Counted from the stretch's first letter, positions 41,209-50,365 are shown. The stretch: 54,721 nucleotides of DNA from Streptosporangium nondiastaticum (GCF_003011965.1 NZ_PXWG01000037.1:1-54721); one strand, 5' to 3'. A program made the numbers and translations. Notes: a model not told the origin generated them from the letters alone.

Positions 41209-42489
41209 CTACCGTCGTTGCCAGGGCCGGCACAGGCCCAGGAAGCACGCCGCCGAGGCGACCGCGCACACCAGCTGGACCGTCGCCATCGGCACCGCCG
41301 TGCCCTCCCCCGCGATGCCCACGAGCGGGGAGACCAGCGCGCCCAGCAGGAACGTGGACGTGCCGAGCAGGGCGGACGCGGAGCCCGCGGCGTCGCGGGA
41401 GCGCATCAGGGCCTGGGCGTTGGTGTTGGGCATGGCGAGGCCCATCGCCGACATCAGGACGAACAGGCCGGCCGCGACCGGGGCGAGGCCCGCCTTGCCG
41501 AAGACGCCGGAGGCCATCAGCAGCAGGGCCGCGGCGGCCAGGGCGATCACCGCGAGGCCCACGGCGAGGGCCTTGTCGAGGCTCACCCGGCCGACGAGCA
41601 GCTTGCCGTTGATCTGGCCGACGAGCACGAGGCCGATGGAGTTGAGGCCGAAGAGGAGGCTGAAGGTCTGCGGGGAGGCCCCGTAGATGTCCTGGACGAC
41701 GAACGGCGACGCCGAGATGTAGGCGAAGAGCGCGGCGAAGGCGAAGCCGCCCGCGAGCATGTAGCCGGTGAAGACCCGGTCCCCGAGGAGGGCGCCCATG
41801 GCGCGCAGGGCGGCGCCGAGGCCGCCGGCCTGGCGCTTCTCCGGCGAGAGGGTCTCGTGGAGGAAGCGCCAGACGGCGAGGGTGAGCAGCACGCCGACGG
41901 CGGTGAGGACGACGAAGACGCCGCGCCAGTCGGTCAGGCGCAGGATCTGGCCGCCGATGAGGGGTGCGACGACGGGGGCCACGCCGGAGATCAGCATGAG
42001 GGTGGAGAAGAAGCGGGCCATGGCCACGCCGTCGTAGAGGTCGCGCACGACGGCCCGGGCGATGACGATGCCGGCGGCGCCGGCGAGGCCCTGGACGAGG
42101 CGGCAGCCGATGAGCAGCCCGGCGGTGGGGGCGAGGGCGCAGGCGGCGGTGGCGAGGATGTAGACGACCATGCCGGCGAGGAGGGGGCGGCGGCGCCCCC
42201 ACTTGTCGCTCATGGGGCCGACGACGAGCTGGCCGAGCGCCATGCCCATGAGGCAGGCGGTGAGGGTGAGCTGGACGGTGGCGGCGGGGCTGTGGAGCGC
42301 GCCGGTGACCTCCGGGAGGGCCGGGAGGTACATGTCCATGGAGAGCGGTGGCAGCGCGGTCAGGCCGCCGAGGACGAGGGTGACGATCAGGCCCGTGGCG
42401 CGGGCCCCGGATATGCCGGGGCCCGCGGGGTCCCGTTCGGCGGGCCGGGCGTGCTGCTGCTCGGCCGTGTCCTGGCCGGGATCCGTCAT
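41209..42489 (-). CDS. Bcr/CflA-family MFS drug exporter
   Basis: This 426-residue, 12-helix transporter has the Bcr/CflA signature LSMDMYLPALPEV in TM1, motif A GPMSDKWGRRRPLL, the RAVVRDLYDG loop after TM4 and APVVAPLIGGQI in TM5. Members confer resistance to bicyclomycin, chloramphenicol or sulphonamides; the substrate here is unknown. An 8-bp inverted repeat (42501-42525) lies just upstream of the start codon and may be its operator. Confidence 0.92.
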   Translation of the reverse strand: MTDPGQDTAEQQHARPAERDPAGPGISGARATGLIVTLVLGGLTALPPLSMDMYLPALPEVTGALHSPAATVQLTLTACLMGMALGQLVVGPMSDKWGRRRPLLAGMVVYILATAACALAPTAGLLIGCRLVQGLAGAAGIVIARAVVRDLYDGVAMARFFSTLMLISGVAPVVAPLIGGQILRLTDWRGVFVVLTAVGVLLTLAVWRFLHETLSPEKRQAGGLGAALRAMGALLGDRVFTGYMLAGGFAFAALFAYISASPFVVQDIYGASPQTFSLLFGLNSIGLVLVGQINGKLLVGRVSLDKALAVGLAVIALAAAALLLMASGVFGKAGLAPVAAGLFVLMSAMGLAMPNTNAQALMRSRDAAGSASALLGTSTFLLGALVSPLVGIAGEGTAVPMATVQLVCAVASAACFLGLCRPWQRR

Positions 42490-42500
42490 GCGTGGCGCTC

Positions 42501-42525
42501 CATGGTTGTCGTCCGTTCAACCATG
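42501..42525. promoter_or_regulatory. Inverted repeat upstream of the Bcr/CflA exporter
   Basis: CATGGTTG (42501-42508) and CAACCATG (42518-42525) are perfect arms around 9 nt, 12 bp before the exporter start. The size and position fit a MarR- or TetR-type operator; no regulator gene is adjacent. Confidence 0.5.
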
Positions 42526-42640
42526 GTGTCATGATCGCGGCCAATACTTGGGGCTTACATGTTATTCAGGGGGCCGGTGTGACGGGATGCACTGGCTACG
42601 GGATGCGCCGGCCACGGAATGACCTTGCCTCCGGGGCCCG

Positions 42641-44119
42641 TCACGCCCCTTGGAGCCCCGGAGCGCCCGCCTCCGAGGCGAACGACGCGGCGGTCGTGAT
42701 GGGCGCGCCCGGCGTCGTGACCTTGGCGATCGTGCGGAAGTCGCCCCGCACCCGCTGCGGGTCGAGCGTCACCACCACGTAGCCGCGCCGCCCGTCGTAG
42801 TACTTCAGGTGCGGGTTGGCGGCGAGCGTCGTCTCCCAGTCCGGGAGCCGCTCGTCGCCGTCGAAGCCGCTGGAGACGGAGGTGCCGAGGAGCTCCACGC
42901 CGAGCGTGGCCGAATCCGGGTCGTCGAAGTCCTTCTTCACGTCGTACGCGAAGTGGACGTGGTCGTCGCCGGTGAGGATCACCAGGTTCTGCACGCCGGC
43001 CCGCTCGACGCCCGCCAGGACGCGGTCGCGGGAGGCGGAGTAGCCGTCCCAGGTGTCCATGCTGACCCGGGCGTCGTCGTCCGGCGTCTCCTTGTGCTGA
43101 GAGAAGGCCACCTGCTGGGCGACGACGTTCCAGGTGGCGGTGGAGGCGCGGAAACCGTCGAGGAGCCAGCGCTCCTGGGCGTCGCCGGTGATCGTGCGGG
43201 CCGGGTCCCGCGTCTCGGGCCCGGGAGTGTGCCAGCCGTCCCCGTAGGCCTGGTCGGAGCGGTACTGGCGGGTGTCGAGGATGTCGAACTGGGCGAGCCG
43301 CCCGTAGGAGAAGCGGCGGTACAGGTTCAGGTCCGGTCCGGAGGGCCGCTGCGGTCTTCGCAGCGGCATGTTCTCCCAGTAGGCGCGGTAGGCGGCGGCG
43401 CGGCGGGCGCGGAACTGGTCGACGGGGTCGTTGTCCTGGGAGATGTCGCCCGCGTAGTTGTTCGCGACCTCGTGGTCGTCCCAGGTGACGTACCAGGGGT
43501 GGGCGGCGTGCGCGGCCTGGAGCTCGGGGTCGGACTTGTAGAGGGCGTAGCGCTGCCGGTAGTCCTCCAGGGTGAGCGTCCAGTGGTCGTAGAAGGACGG
43601 GAGCGGGTCCGCCAGCCTGCGGGCGCCGCCCTGGGCGTTGATCGCGTTCTCGTAGATGTAGTCGCCGACGAAGAACACCGCGTCGAGGTCCTCGCGGGCG
43701 AGGTGGCCGAGGGCCGTGTAGTAGCCCTCGTCGAACTGCTGGCAGGAGAGCAGGCCGAAGCGGGCGGTGGCGACGGCCGCGTCGGGCCGGGGCGCGGTGC
43801 GGGTGCGGCCCACGGGGCTGATCCAGCGGTCGGCGCGGAAGCGGTACCAGTACACGCGGTCGGGTTCGAGGCCGCGCAGGTCCAGGTGGACGGTGTGGCT
43901 GTCGGCGGCGGGTGCGTCCGCGGTGCCGCTCTGCACGACGCGGCGGAAGGTGTCGTCCTCGGAGAGCTCCCACTGGACGGCGATGCTTCCGTCGGCGGGC
44001 AGCCCGTTGCCCGGCTCGTGGGGCGCGGGGGCGAGCCGGGTCCACAGCACCACGGAGTCCGGCAGGGGGTCGCCGGAGGCCACTCCGAGGGTGAACGGGT
44101 TTTCGGAGAGGGGGGTCAT
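42641..44119 (-). CDS. phoD: PhoD-type alkaline phosphatase/phosphodiesterase without a signal peptide
   Basis: This 492-residue PhoD-family metallophosphoesterase begins directly with NPFTLGVASGDPLPDSVVLWTRLAP, the normal start of the mature domain. Metal-ligand blocks follow: GLLSCQQFDEGYY with its Cys, DAVFFVGDYIYE, YVTWDDHEVANNY and LTGDDHVHFA. The family hydrolyses phosphodiesters and monoesters with calcium and iron and is usually exported through Tat. The codons upstream of the ATG at 44119, in the same frame, do not encode a twin-arginine signal. The enzyme is therefore cytosolic or leaves by another route. Confidence 0.9.
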   Translation of the reverse strand: MTPLSENPFTLGVASGDPLPDSVVLWTRLAPAPHEPGNGLPADGSIAVQWELSEDDTFRRVVQSGTADAPAADSHTVHLDLRGLEPDRVYWYRFRADRWISPVGRTRTAPRPDAAVATARFGLLSCQQFDEGYYTALGHLAREDLDAVFFVGDYIYENAINAQGGARRLADPLPSFYDHWTLTLEDYRQRYALYKSDPELQAAHAAHPWYVTWDDHEVANNYAGDISQDNDPVDQFRARRAAAYRAYWENMPLRRPQRPSGPDLNLYRRFSYGRLAQFDILDTRQYRSDQAYGDGWHTPGPETRDPARTITGDAQERWLLDGFRASTATWNVVAQQVAFSQHKETPDDDARVSMDTWDGYSASRDRVLAGVERAGVQNLVILTGDDHVHFAYDVKKDFDDPDSATLGVELLGTSVSSGFDGDERLPDWETTLAANPHLKYYDGRRGYVVVTLDPQRVRGDFRTIAKVTTPGAPITTAASFASEAGAPGLQGA

Positions 44120-44204
44120 GTGTTCAGACTGCGCGCGGGTGGGGCGGCTGTGAAGGGGTGCGGCGCGGGCGGGAGTCGGCGAGCGTGCCCGGAACTGAGC
44201 CCCG

Positions 44205-44846
44205 TCAGGATCGCCGCAACCCCGCGGCCTCCCGCGCCAGTTCGGTCACCCGCCCCCAGTCGCGGCGCGCGAGGACGTCCCCCGGGAGCATCCACGAGCC
44301 GCCCACGCAGCCGACGTTCGGCAGGGCGAGGTACGCGGGGGCCGTGGCCGGGCCGATGCCGCCCGTGGGGCAGAAGCGGGCCTCGGGCAGCGGCGCGGCC
44401 AGGGAAGCGAGGTACGGGGCGCCGCCCGCCGCCTGCGCGGGGAAGAACTTCATCTCGCGCACCCCGCGCTCCAGCAGGGCCATGACCTCCGACACCGTCG
44501 AGACCCCGGGCAGGAACGGCACCCCCGCCCCCCGCAGCGCCGCGAGCAGCGGGTCCGTCCAGCCGGGGCTCACCAGGAAGCGGGCGCCCGCGCGGACGGC
44601 CGCGGCGGCCCGGGCCGGGGAGAGGACCGTGCCCGCGCCCACGGCGGCCTCCGGCACCTCCGCGGCGACGGCCCGGATCGCGTCCAGGGCCACGTCCGTC
44701 CGCAGCGTCACCTCGATCGCCGGAAGCCCGCCCGCGACGAGCGCGCGGGCGAGGGGCACGGCGTCGGCCGCGTCGGAGAGGACGGCGACGGGGAGGACGG
44801 GGGCGAGGCCGAGGACGGAGGGGAAGCCGAGGACGGAGGCGGTCAC
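44205..44846 (-). CDS. eda: 2-keto-3-deoxy-6-phosphogluconate / 4-hydroxy-2-oxoglutarate aldolase
   Basis: This class I aldolase of 213 residues has the TIM-barrel motifs LPAIEVTLRT (catalytic Glu), VGAGTVLSPA, FLVSPGWTDPLL, and the Schiff-base lysine in REMKFFPAQAAGG. PTGGIG and GGSWMLP bind phosphate. It cleaves KDPG to pyruvate and glyceraldehyde 3-phosphate, or the hydroxy-oxoglutarate equivalent. GTG 44846 is preferred, with AGGATGG before it; GTG 44870 would add eight residues. An operator-like repeat (44876-44893) lies upstream. No edd gene is next to it. Confidence 0.88.
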   Translation of the reverse strand: MTASVLGFPSVLGLAPVLPVAVLSDAADAVPLARALVAGGLPAIEVTLRTDVALDAIRAVAAEVPEAAVGAGTVLSPARAAAAVRAGARFLVSPGWTDPLLAALRGAGVPFLPGVSTVSEVMALLERGVREMKFFPAQAAGGAPYLASLAAPLPEARFCPTGGIGPATAPAYLALPNVGCVGGSWMLPGDVLARRDWGRVTELAREAAGLRRS

Positions 44847-44875
44847 GGCGCCATCCTGTTCCCCCGCCACGGCTA

Positions 44876-44907
44876 ACGCAACGGGCGTTGCGTCATGCGC
44901 AACGGGA
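44876..44907. promoter_or_regulatory. GTTGCG repeats upstream of eda
   Basis: ACGCAAC-GGGC-GTTGCGT (44876-44893) is a perfect 7-bp inverted repeat. A third GCGCAAC block follows at 44897, overlapping it as a second imperfect palindrome (GTTGCG-TCAT-GCGCAAC). This pattern suits an IclR- or GntR-type regulator of sugar-acid catabolism, but no such gene is adjacent. Confidence 0.55.
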
Positions 44908-44918
44908 TGTGACAGCCC

Positions 44919-45740
44919 CTACAGCTCCGTCACGATCACATCCAGCGCCCAGGGCTTCCCGCCCTTCGCCGGAGCGCTCCCCTCCACGGCGTACCCGAGG
45001 TCGCCCAGCGCCTCCGCGAGCTCCGCTGGCCCGCCGGGCTCCGCGCCCGCCGTCAGCAGGTCCCGGACCAGACGCCCCTTCGTGGCCTTGTTGAAGTGGC
45101 TGACGACGGACCGCTTCTCCACGCCGTCCACGACCTTCGACTGCAGCACCCGGACCGTCGCCGTCCGCTCCGCGAGCGCGCCCTTCGGCTTCCACGCGGC
45201 CGCGTACGCCGCCGACCTGAGGTCGAGGACCATCCCGTCGCCCGCCTCCTGCGGCAGGTGGTCGTCCATGATCCCGCGCCAGTACGCGCCCAGCGCGCCC
45301 AGGCCCGGCAGCTTCACGCCCATCGAGCAGCGGTACGAGGGGATCGCGTCGCCGACGCGGACCGCGCCCCACAGCCCGGAGAAGACCAGCAGGGACCGCT
45401 CGGCCCGCTCCCGCGCCGCGGCGTCCAGCGAGGCCAGGCCCAGCGCGTCGTACAGCACGCCCGTGTAGACCTCGCCCGCCGGGCGGGTGCCCGCGGTCCG
45501 CAGCGCCGCGTTCTTGGCGATCTCGCCCCGCAGCCCCGGGGTCAGGCCGAGCACCTCCGCCGCCTTGTCCTCGTCGCCCGCGCACAGCTCCACGAGCTCC
45601 GTCAGCACGGCCTCCCGCGCCCCGGTCAGCCCCGGCAGCGACAGCGCACCGACCTCCAGTGCGGCCCCGGCGCCGGTTCCGACGGCGGCGGCCTTCCCCT
45701 CGGACGGCGGCAACAGCACGAGCACGGTGTCTTCTCCCAT
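44919..45740 (-). CDS. yaaA: YaaA/DUF328 peroxide stress protein
   Basis: This 273-residue protein belongs to the YaaA (UPF0246) family, which limits DNA damage under peroxide by lowering free iron. Family sequences are VLLPPSEGKAA at the start, AERSLLVFSGLWGAVRVGDAIPSYRCSMGVKLPGLG in the middle, and later VVSHFNKATKGRLVRDLL. ATG 45740 is chosen because the LLPPSEGK motif follows directly; a start further upstream lacks support. In the genome as seen here it lies apart from the iron-uptake genes. Confidence 0.9.
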   Translation of the reverse strand: MGEDTVLVLLPPSEGKAAAVGTGAGAALEVGALSLPGLTGAREAVLTELVELCAGDEDKAAEVLGLTPGLRGEIAKNAALRTAGTRPAGEVYTGVLYDALGLASLDAAARERAERSLLVFSGLWGAVRVGDAIPSYRCSMGVKLPGLGALGAYWRGIMDDHLPQEAGDGMVLDLRSAAYAAAWKPKGALAERTATVRVLQSKVVDGVEKRSVVSHFNKATKGRLVRDLLTAGAEPGGPAELAEALGDLGYAVEGSAPAKGGKPWALDVIVTEL

Positions 45741-45868
45741 CGGTACGGACCCCGACGAGCCTAATTCCTCCCGTTCCCCGCGCCGCACCCGTCACCCTCC
45801 CCTCACCCGCCCGGCGCCGCCGCGCCGCTCGCCGTGCCCCGCGCCCGCGCCGGAAATACGCTCGTCCC

Positions 45869-47332
45869 ATGCCCCGCCGCAAGATGCGCGTGACCGACGC
45901 GGACGACAGCCCCCTGCGGGCCGCACTGCGCAGGCTGCGCGAGGTCACCGGCGTCACCGAGGACTTCCCGGCGGCCGCCCTCGCGGAGGCCCGGGAGGCC
46001 GCACGGCAGCCCCGCCTCCCGGCGCACGACGCCACGGACCTGCCGCTCTTCACCATCGACCCGCCGGGCGCGAAGGACCTCGACCAGGCCATGTACCTGG
46101 AGCGGCGCGCGGGCGGCGGCTACCGCGTCCACTACGCGATCGCCGACGTCGCCGCGTTCGTCCGCCCCGGGCAGGCCCTCGACGCCGAGACGCACCGCCG
46201 CGTCATGACCCTCTACTACCCCGACGGGCGCGTCCCCCTGCACCCCGACGTCCTCGGCGAGGGCGCCGCCAGCCTCCTCCCCGACCACGACCGGCCCTCC
46301 CTGCTGTGGCGCTTCGACCTCGACGCGGACGGCCGGGTGACGGACACGGACGTACGGCGCGCCCTCGTCCGCAGCCGGGCCCGGCTCGACTACGCGGGCG
46401 TCCAGCACGCGATCGACACCCGCATCGCCGAGGAACCGCTGGCCCTGCTGCGCGAGATCGGGCCGCTCCGGGAGGAACTGGAGCGCGCCCGGGGCGGGAT
46501 CTCCCTCAACGTGCCCGAGCAGGAGATCGTGCGCCGCGACGGCCACTACGCGCTCGCCTACCGCACTCCCCTGCCCGTGGAAGGCTGGAACGCCCAGGTG
46601 TCCCTGATGACCGGCATGGCCGCGGCCGGCCTCATGCTGCGCTCGGGCACCGGCGTCCTGCGCACGCTGCCCGCCGCGTCCGGGCACGCGGTCGACCGGC
46701 TGCGGCGCGTGGCCGGCGCCCTCGGCGTCGCCTGGCCGGAAGGCACGCCGTACGGGGCGGTGATCCGCGCGCTCGACCCGTCCCGCCCCCGGCACGCGGC
46801 CTTCCTGCAGGAGTGCACGGCGCTGCTGCGGGGCGCCGGCTACACCGTCTTCGACCGCGAACGCCCGGCGGAGCGCCCGCTGCCGGCCGACCCGGGCCAC
46901 GCCGCCCTCGCCGCCCCGTACACGCACTGCACGGCTCCCCTGCGCCGCCTCGTCGACCGCTACGCCGGCGAGCTGTGCCTCGCCGCCGCCCGCGGCGCCG
47001 GACCGCCCGAGTGGGTGCGGGCCGCCCTCGACGCCCTGCCCGGCGAGATGGAGACGGGGGCGCGGCGCGCGGGCCAGGTGGAGCGGGAGTGCGTGGACCT
47101 GGTCGAGGCGGCGCTGCTGCGCGACCGGATCGGCCAGGTCTTCGACGCGTACGTGGTGGACGTCCAGGAGGACCGGCCGACCACCGGCACCGTCCACCTC
47201 GACGAGCCGGCCGTGATCGGCCGCGTCGAGGCGGGCGGGGACGGGCCGCCGCTGGCGCCGGGGCACCGGATGCGGGTGCGGGTGGCCGAGGCGGAGCCGG
47301 GCCGCGACAAGGTGCGGTTCGTGCCGGCCTAG
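45869..47332 (+). CDS. RNB-domain exoribonuclease (RNase II/R-like)
   Basis: This 487-residue protein consists of an RNB catalytic domain with short flanks. The active-site aspartates are Asp64, Asp70 and Asp72 in FTIDPPGAKDLDQAMYL; the fourth acidic residue of RNase II is Gln73. The RNA-binding elements YYPDGRVPLHP and APYTHCTAPLRRLVDRY are clear. There are no cold-shock domains and no obvious S1 domain, so it differs from full RNase R, as do many actinobacterial RNB proteins. TACGCT (45857-45862) 6 nt before the ATG indicates a leaderless mRNA. Confidence 0.9.
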   Translation: MPRRKMRVTDADDSPLRAALRRLREVTGVTEDFPAAALAEAREAARQPRLPAHDATDLPLFTIDPPGAKDLDQAMYLERRAGGGYRVHYAIADVAAFVRPGQALDAETHRRVMTLYYPDGRVPLHPDVLGEGAASLLPDHDRPSLLWRFDLDADGRVTDTDVRRALVRSRARLDYAGVQHAIDTRIAEEPLALLREIGPLREELERARGGISLNVPEQEIVRRDGHYALAYRTPLPVEGWNAQVSLMTGMAAAGLMLRSGTGVLRTLPAASGHAVDRLRRVAGALGVAWPEGTPYGAVIRALDPSRPRHAAFLQECTALLRGAGYTVFDRERPAERPLPADPGHAALAAPYTHCTAPLRRLVDRYAGELCLAAARGAGPPEWVRAALDALPGEMETGARRAGQVERECVDLVEAALLRDRIGQVFDAYVVDVQEDRPTTGTVHLDEPAVIGRVEAGGDGPPLAPGHRMRVRVAEAEPGRDKVRFVPA

Positions 47333-47354
47333 CGGGGCCCGGAGGCCCGGGGAC

Positions 47355-47948
47355 CTAGCGGGCGGGCTCGGCGGCCATGAGCCCCCGTATCGCCTCGACG
47401 GCGGCGTGCGCCTCGTCGGCGTGGAAGCGGACCGTACGGACCTCGCGGGGCCGCCGGAAGAGCCGGGTGACGGTGACGGGCCCGGTGAGCTCGACGGTGA
47501 CGGAGGTCTGGGCGGCGACGGTCACCTCAAGAGTGCCGTCCGGAGTGACGCTCCCGGGAAAGTGCAGGTCACGGCGGACGGCCCCGATGAGCGCCGCCGG
47601 GATCCGCAGGTCCAGCGTGGCGCCCTGGCGGATCCGCAGTCCCTCCGGCCCGGCCGTGTGCGGCCGGACGACGCTGCCGGCGTGGAAGCCGAGGACGAGC
47701 AGCACCGTGTAGACGTCGAGGGCCAGGACCACCCAGTGGAGGACCGGGTACGCGGCGGTGAAGAACGACATCCCCACCGTCTCCACGACGCACACGAACA
47801 GGAAGGCGTACATCGTGGACGCCTGGGCCCGGGCGTACGGCAGGGCCCGGACGCCGTCGCCCACGCCGTCGCGGCGCCGGGCCAGCCACAGCCCGAGCCC
47901 GGCCCAGACGCGGGCCTCGTGCACGGCCAACGCTCTCGCGAGCCTCAT
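47355..47948 (-). CDS. Integral membrane protein of unknown function
   Basis: This 197-residue protein has two adjacent hydrophobic helices (MYAFLFVCVVETVGMSFFTAAYP and VVLALDVYTVLLVLGFHAG, residues about 46-95). A soluble C-terminal part rich in strands follows (TLEVTVAAQTSVTVELTGPVTVTRLF). The topology and tail recall PH-like membrane-associated domains. It is convergent with the RNB gene. The start is ATG 47948. I know no function for it. Confidence 0.75.
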   Translation of the reverse strand: MRLARALAVHEARVWAGLGLWLARRRDGVGDGVRALPYARAQASTMYAFLFVCVVETVGMSFFTAAYPVLHWVVLALDVYTVLLVLGFHAGSVVRPHTAGPEGLRIRQGATLDLRIPAALIGAVRRDLHFPGSVTPDGTLEVTVAAQTSVTVELTGPVTVTRLFRRPREVRTVRFHADEAHAAVEAIRGLMAAEPAR

Positions 47949-48096
47949 GCGATCACCATCATGGAACCAGTAGAGACACCGGCTCCGCGGCACGGTCAAG
48001 GGCCGGACCGACGGCGGAGACGAAGACCGGGGTTCGAGCGGGGGGCGGAGACGGGCGGCGATCGTGGCAGCCCCCGCCAGGTAGCATGGTCGGCAC

Positions 48097-48507
48097 GGCG
48101 GACGAGCCGGCCGGGCGGCCGCGTGGGATCTTCGGATCTCCCGAGGAACGTCCGGGCTCCACACGGCAGGGTGGTGGGTAACGCCCACCCGGGGTGACCC
48201 GCGGGACAGTGCCACAGAAAACAGACCGCCGGGGGCCGCAAGGCTTCCGGTAAGGGTGAAACGGTGGTGTAAGAGACCACCAGCGCCTGAGGTGACTCAG
48301 GCGGCTAGGTAAACCCCACCCGGAGCAAGGTCAAGAGGGGCCGCTTCACAGCGGCCCTGCGCGGACGATCGAGGGCTGCCCGCCCGAGTCCGCGGGTAGA
48401 CCGCACGAGCCTGCCGGCAACGGCAGGCCTAGATGGATGGCCGCTACCCCGGGCCCCGCAAGGGACCCGGGTGACAGAACCCGGCGTATATGGCCGACTC
48501 GTCCGCC
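48097..48507 (+). ncRNA. rnpB: RNase P RNA, bacterial class A
   Basis: The ribozyme that matures tRNA 5' ends. The P1 arms GGCGGACGAG (48097-48106) and CTCGTCCGCC (48498-48507) delimit it. Universal segments appear in order: GAGGAACGTCCGGGCTCC, ACAGAAAACAGACCGCC, GTAAGGGTGAAACGGTGGTG, TAAGAGACCACCAG, GAGCAAGGTCAAGAGGGG, AGATGGATGGCCGC, and ACAGAACCCGGCGTATA near the 3' end. A TAGCAT -10 (48082-48087) lies about 10 nt upstream. A large hairpin terminator (48517-48567) follows. Confidence 0.97.
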
Positions 48508-48516
48508 GCCTGTCTT

Positions 48517-48567
48517 GCACGAGCCCTTCCGGCCCGCCGATGCGCGGGCCTGGAAGGGCTCTCGTGC
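48517..48567. terminator. Bidirectional terminator of rnpB and the response regulator gene
   Basis: GCACGAGCCCTTCC... (48517-48537) pairs with 48544-48567 in a stem of about 21 bp with small bulges and a 6-nt loop. It lies 9 nt after rnpB and 8 nt before the convergent response regulator stop at 48576. Confidence 0.85.
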
Positions 48568-48575
48568 GTCCCGGG

Positions 48576-49181
48576 TCAGAGCCAGCCGTTCTGCCGCGCC
48601 GCCCGGACCGCCTCCATGCGGTTACGGGTCTGGGTCTTGCCGATGGCCGCGGAGAGGTAGTTGCGGACCGTCGCCGGGGACAGGTGGACCTTGGCCGCGA
48701 TGTCGGCGACCGTCGCGCCGTCGACCGCCGCCGCCAGGACGTCGCGTTCGCGCTGGGTCAGGGGGTTGGGGCCGGCGCTCAGGGCGGCGGCCGCGAGGGC
48801 CGGGTCGATGACGCGCTCGCCGGCGAGGACGCGGCGGATCGCGGCGGCCAGGTCCTCGACCGGGCCGTCCTTGACGAGGAAGCCGGCCGCGCCGGCCTCC
48901 ATCGCGCGGCGCAGGTAGCCGGGGCGGCCGAAGGTGGTGAGTATGAGGACCTGGCAGCCGGGCATGCGGGCGCGCAGGTCCGCGGCGGCGTCGAGGCCGC
49001 TGCGGCCGGGCAGTTCGATGTCGAGAAGCGCGACGTCCGGCTGCGTCTCCAGGGCCTTGGGGACGATCTCGTCGCCGTCGCCGACCTGGGCGACGATCTC
49101 GATGTCCTCCTCCAGCCCGAGCAGCAGCGCGAGCGCGCCGCGCATCATTCCCTGGTCCTCGGCGAGGAGCAGCTTGATCAT
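48576..49181 (-). CDS. NarL/FixJ-type response regulator
   Basis: This 201-residue regulator has a receiver domain (1-118) with the acidic pocket AEDQ, phospho-acceptor Asp54 in ALLDIELPG, Thr in ILTTFGRPG and Lys in FLVKDG. A LuxR-type HTH follows (138-201; LTQRERDVLAAAVDGATVADIAAKVHLSPATVRNYL). Its ATG overlaps the kinase stop by 4 nt. The pair resembles DesK/DesR-like systems, which sense the membrane or envelope. Confidence 0.93.
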   Translation of the reverse strand: MIKLLLAEDQGMMRGALALLLGLEEDIEIVAQVGDGDEIVPKALETQPDVALLDIELPGRSGLDAAADLRARMPGCQVLILTTFGRPGYLRRAMEAGAAGFLVKDGPVEDLAAAIRRVLAGERVIDPALAAAALSAGPNPLTQRERDVLAAAVDGATVADIAAKVHLSPATVRNYLSAAIGKTQTRNRMEAVRAARQNGWL

Positions 49182-50365
49182 GAGCGGTGGTCCTCCTCGG
49201 ACTCCGAGTCCACGGGCAGTTCGGCCACGAGCCGGAAGCCCTTGCGCCCGTCCGGGCCGGCGGTCAGGTGGCCGCCCGCGGCGGCCAGCCGCTCGGTCAG
49301 GCCCTTGAGGCCGTTCCCCGGCGAGCCGGCGGTTGCCGTGTCCGAGCCTACGCCGCTGCCGTTGTCGGTGATCTCCAGGCGTACCTGGTCGGTCTCGCCG
49401 CGCACCTCGACCGTGCAGCGGCCGGCGCCGCTGTGCCGGACGACGTTCGTGACGCCCTCCCGTACGACCCAGCCCAGCAGGGCCGCGCTCTGCGGCGGCA
49501 GCGGGGGCCCGGACTGGCGGATGTCCGCGGTGATCCCGGAGGCTTCCAGGAGGGAGCGGGCGCGGTCGAGTTCGGTGTTGAGGGTGGACTCGCGGTAGCC
49601 GGTGACGGCCTCGCGGATCTCGGTGAGGGCCTGCCGGCCCACGGCCTCGATGTCGGCCGCCTGCCCTATCGCGGCGTCCAGGTCGCGCGGGGCGAGCCGG
49701 CGCACCGCCTCCGCCTTGACGACGATGACGGACATGGTGTGGCCGAGCAGGTCGTGCAGGTCGCGCGAGAACCGCAGCCGTTCGCGTTCCACGGCGCTGC
49801 GGGCCAGTTCCTCGCGGGTGGCGCGCAGTTGGGTCACGGCCTCGAAGAGGCTGAGGATCGCGGCGGTGACGAAGCCGGAGAGCAGGGTGCCGTAGGCGAC
49901 GGTCAGGGTCTCCGAAGGGCCGCCCCGTATGCCGGCGATCCACCCGGCCGAGCCGGCGAAGGTGACGACGACGACGGCCAGCCGGCGCCCGCTCTCGGTC
50001 AGTCCGCGCCGCAGCACGACTCCGGCGGCCAGCGACAGGAGCGGGAAGCACAGCAGCCAGTCGCCGCCGTAGCCGAGGGTCAGCGCGTACGTGACGACGG
50101 CCAGTCCGGCGAGCGCGACGTACGGGACGCGGGTCGCCCGCTGCCGCTTGTCCAGGCCGGTGAACACCGCGAGGGCGTACAGGCCGGCGAAGACCACCAC
50201 GCCCGCCCCGCCGAGCCAGGGCAGCGGCAGCTCGCCCTTGATGAGGTCCTGGACGTCCCCGGTGAGCATGAACAACCAGGGCAGGAAGGCGAACTTCCCC
50301 GGCGGTTTGTGCCGCTCGGCCCTGTCCCTGCGGCCGGCCTTGCGCTCGGTCTTGCTGTCGGTCAT
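49178..50365 (-). CDS. Histidine kinase, NarL/DesK type
   Basis: This 395-residue sensor has five or six hydrophobic helices (residues 25-175) with very short loops, so it probably senses within the membrane. A HisKA_3 dimerisation domain carries the phosphorylated His204 (FSRDLHDLLGHTMS). A HATPase domain follows, with VVREGVTNVVRHSGA, ITDNGSGVG and GNGLKGLTERLAAAGG. It is coupled to the response regulator by ATGA overlap. The signal is unknown. Confidence 0.93.
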   Translation of the reverse strand: MTDSKTERKAGRRDRAERHKPPGKFAFLPWLFMLTGDVQDLIKGELPLPWLGGAGVVVFAGLYALAVFTGLDKRQRATRVPYVALAGLAVVTYALTLGYGGDWLLCFPLLSLAAGVVLRRGLTESGRRLAVVVVTFAGSAGWIAGIRGGPSETLTVAYGTLLSGFVTAAILSLFEAVTQLRATREELARSAVERERLRFSRDLHDLLGHTMSVIVVKAEAVRRLAPRDLDAAIGQAADIEAVGRQALTEIREAVTGYRESTLNTELDRARSLLEASGITADIRQSGPPLPPQSAALLGWVVREGVTNVVRHSGAGRCTVEVRGETDQVRLEITDNGSGVGSDTATAGSPGNGLKGLTERLAAAGGHLTAGPDGRKGFRLVAELPVDSESEEDHRS

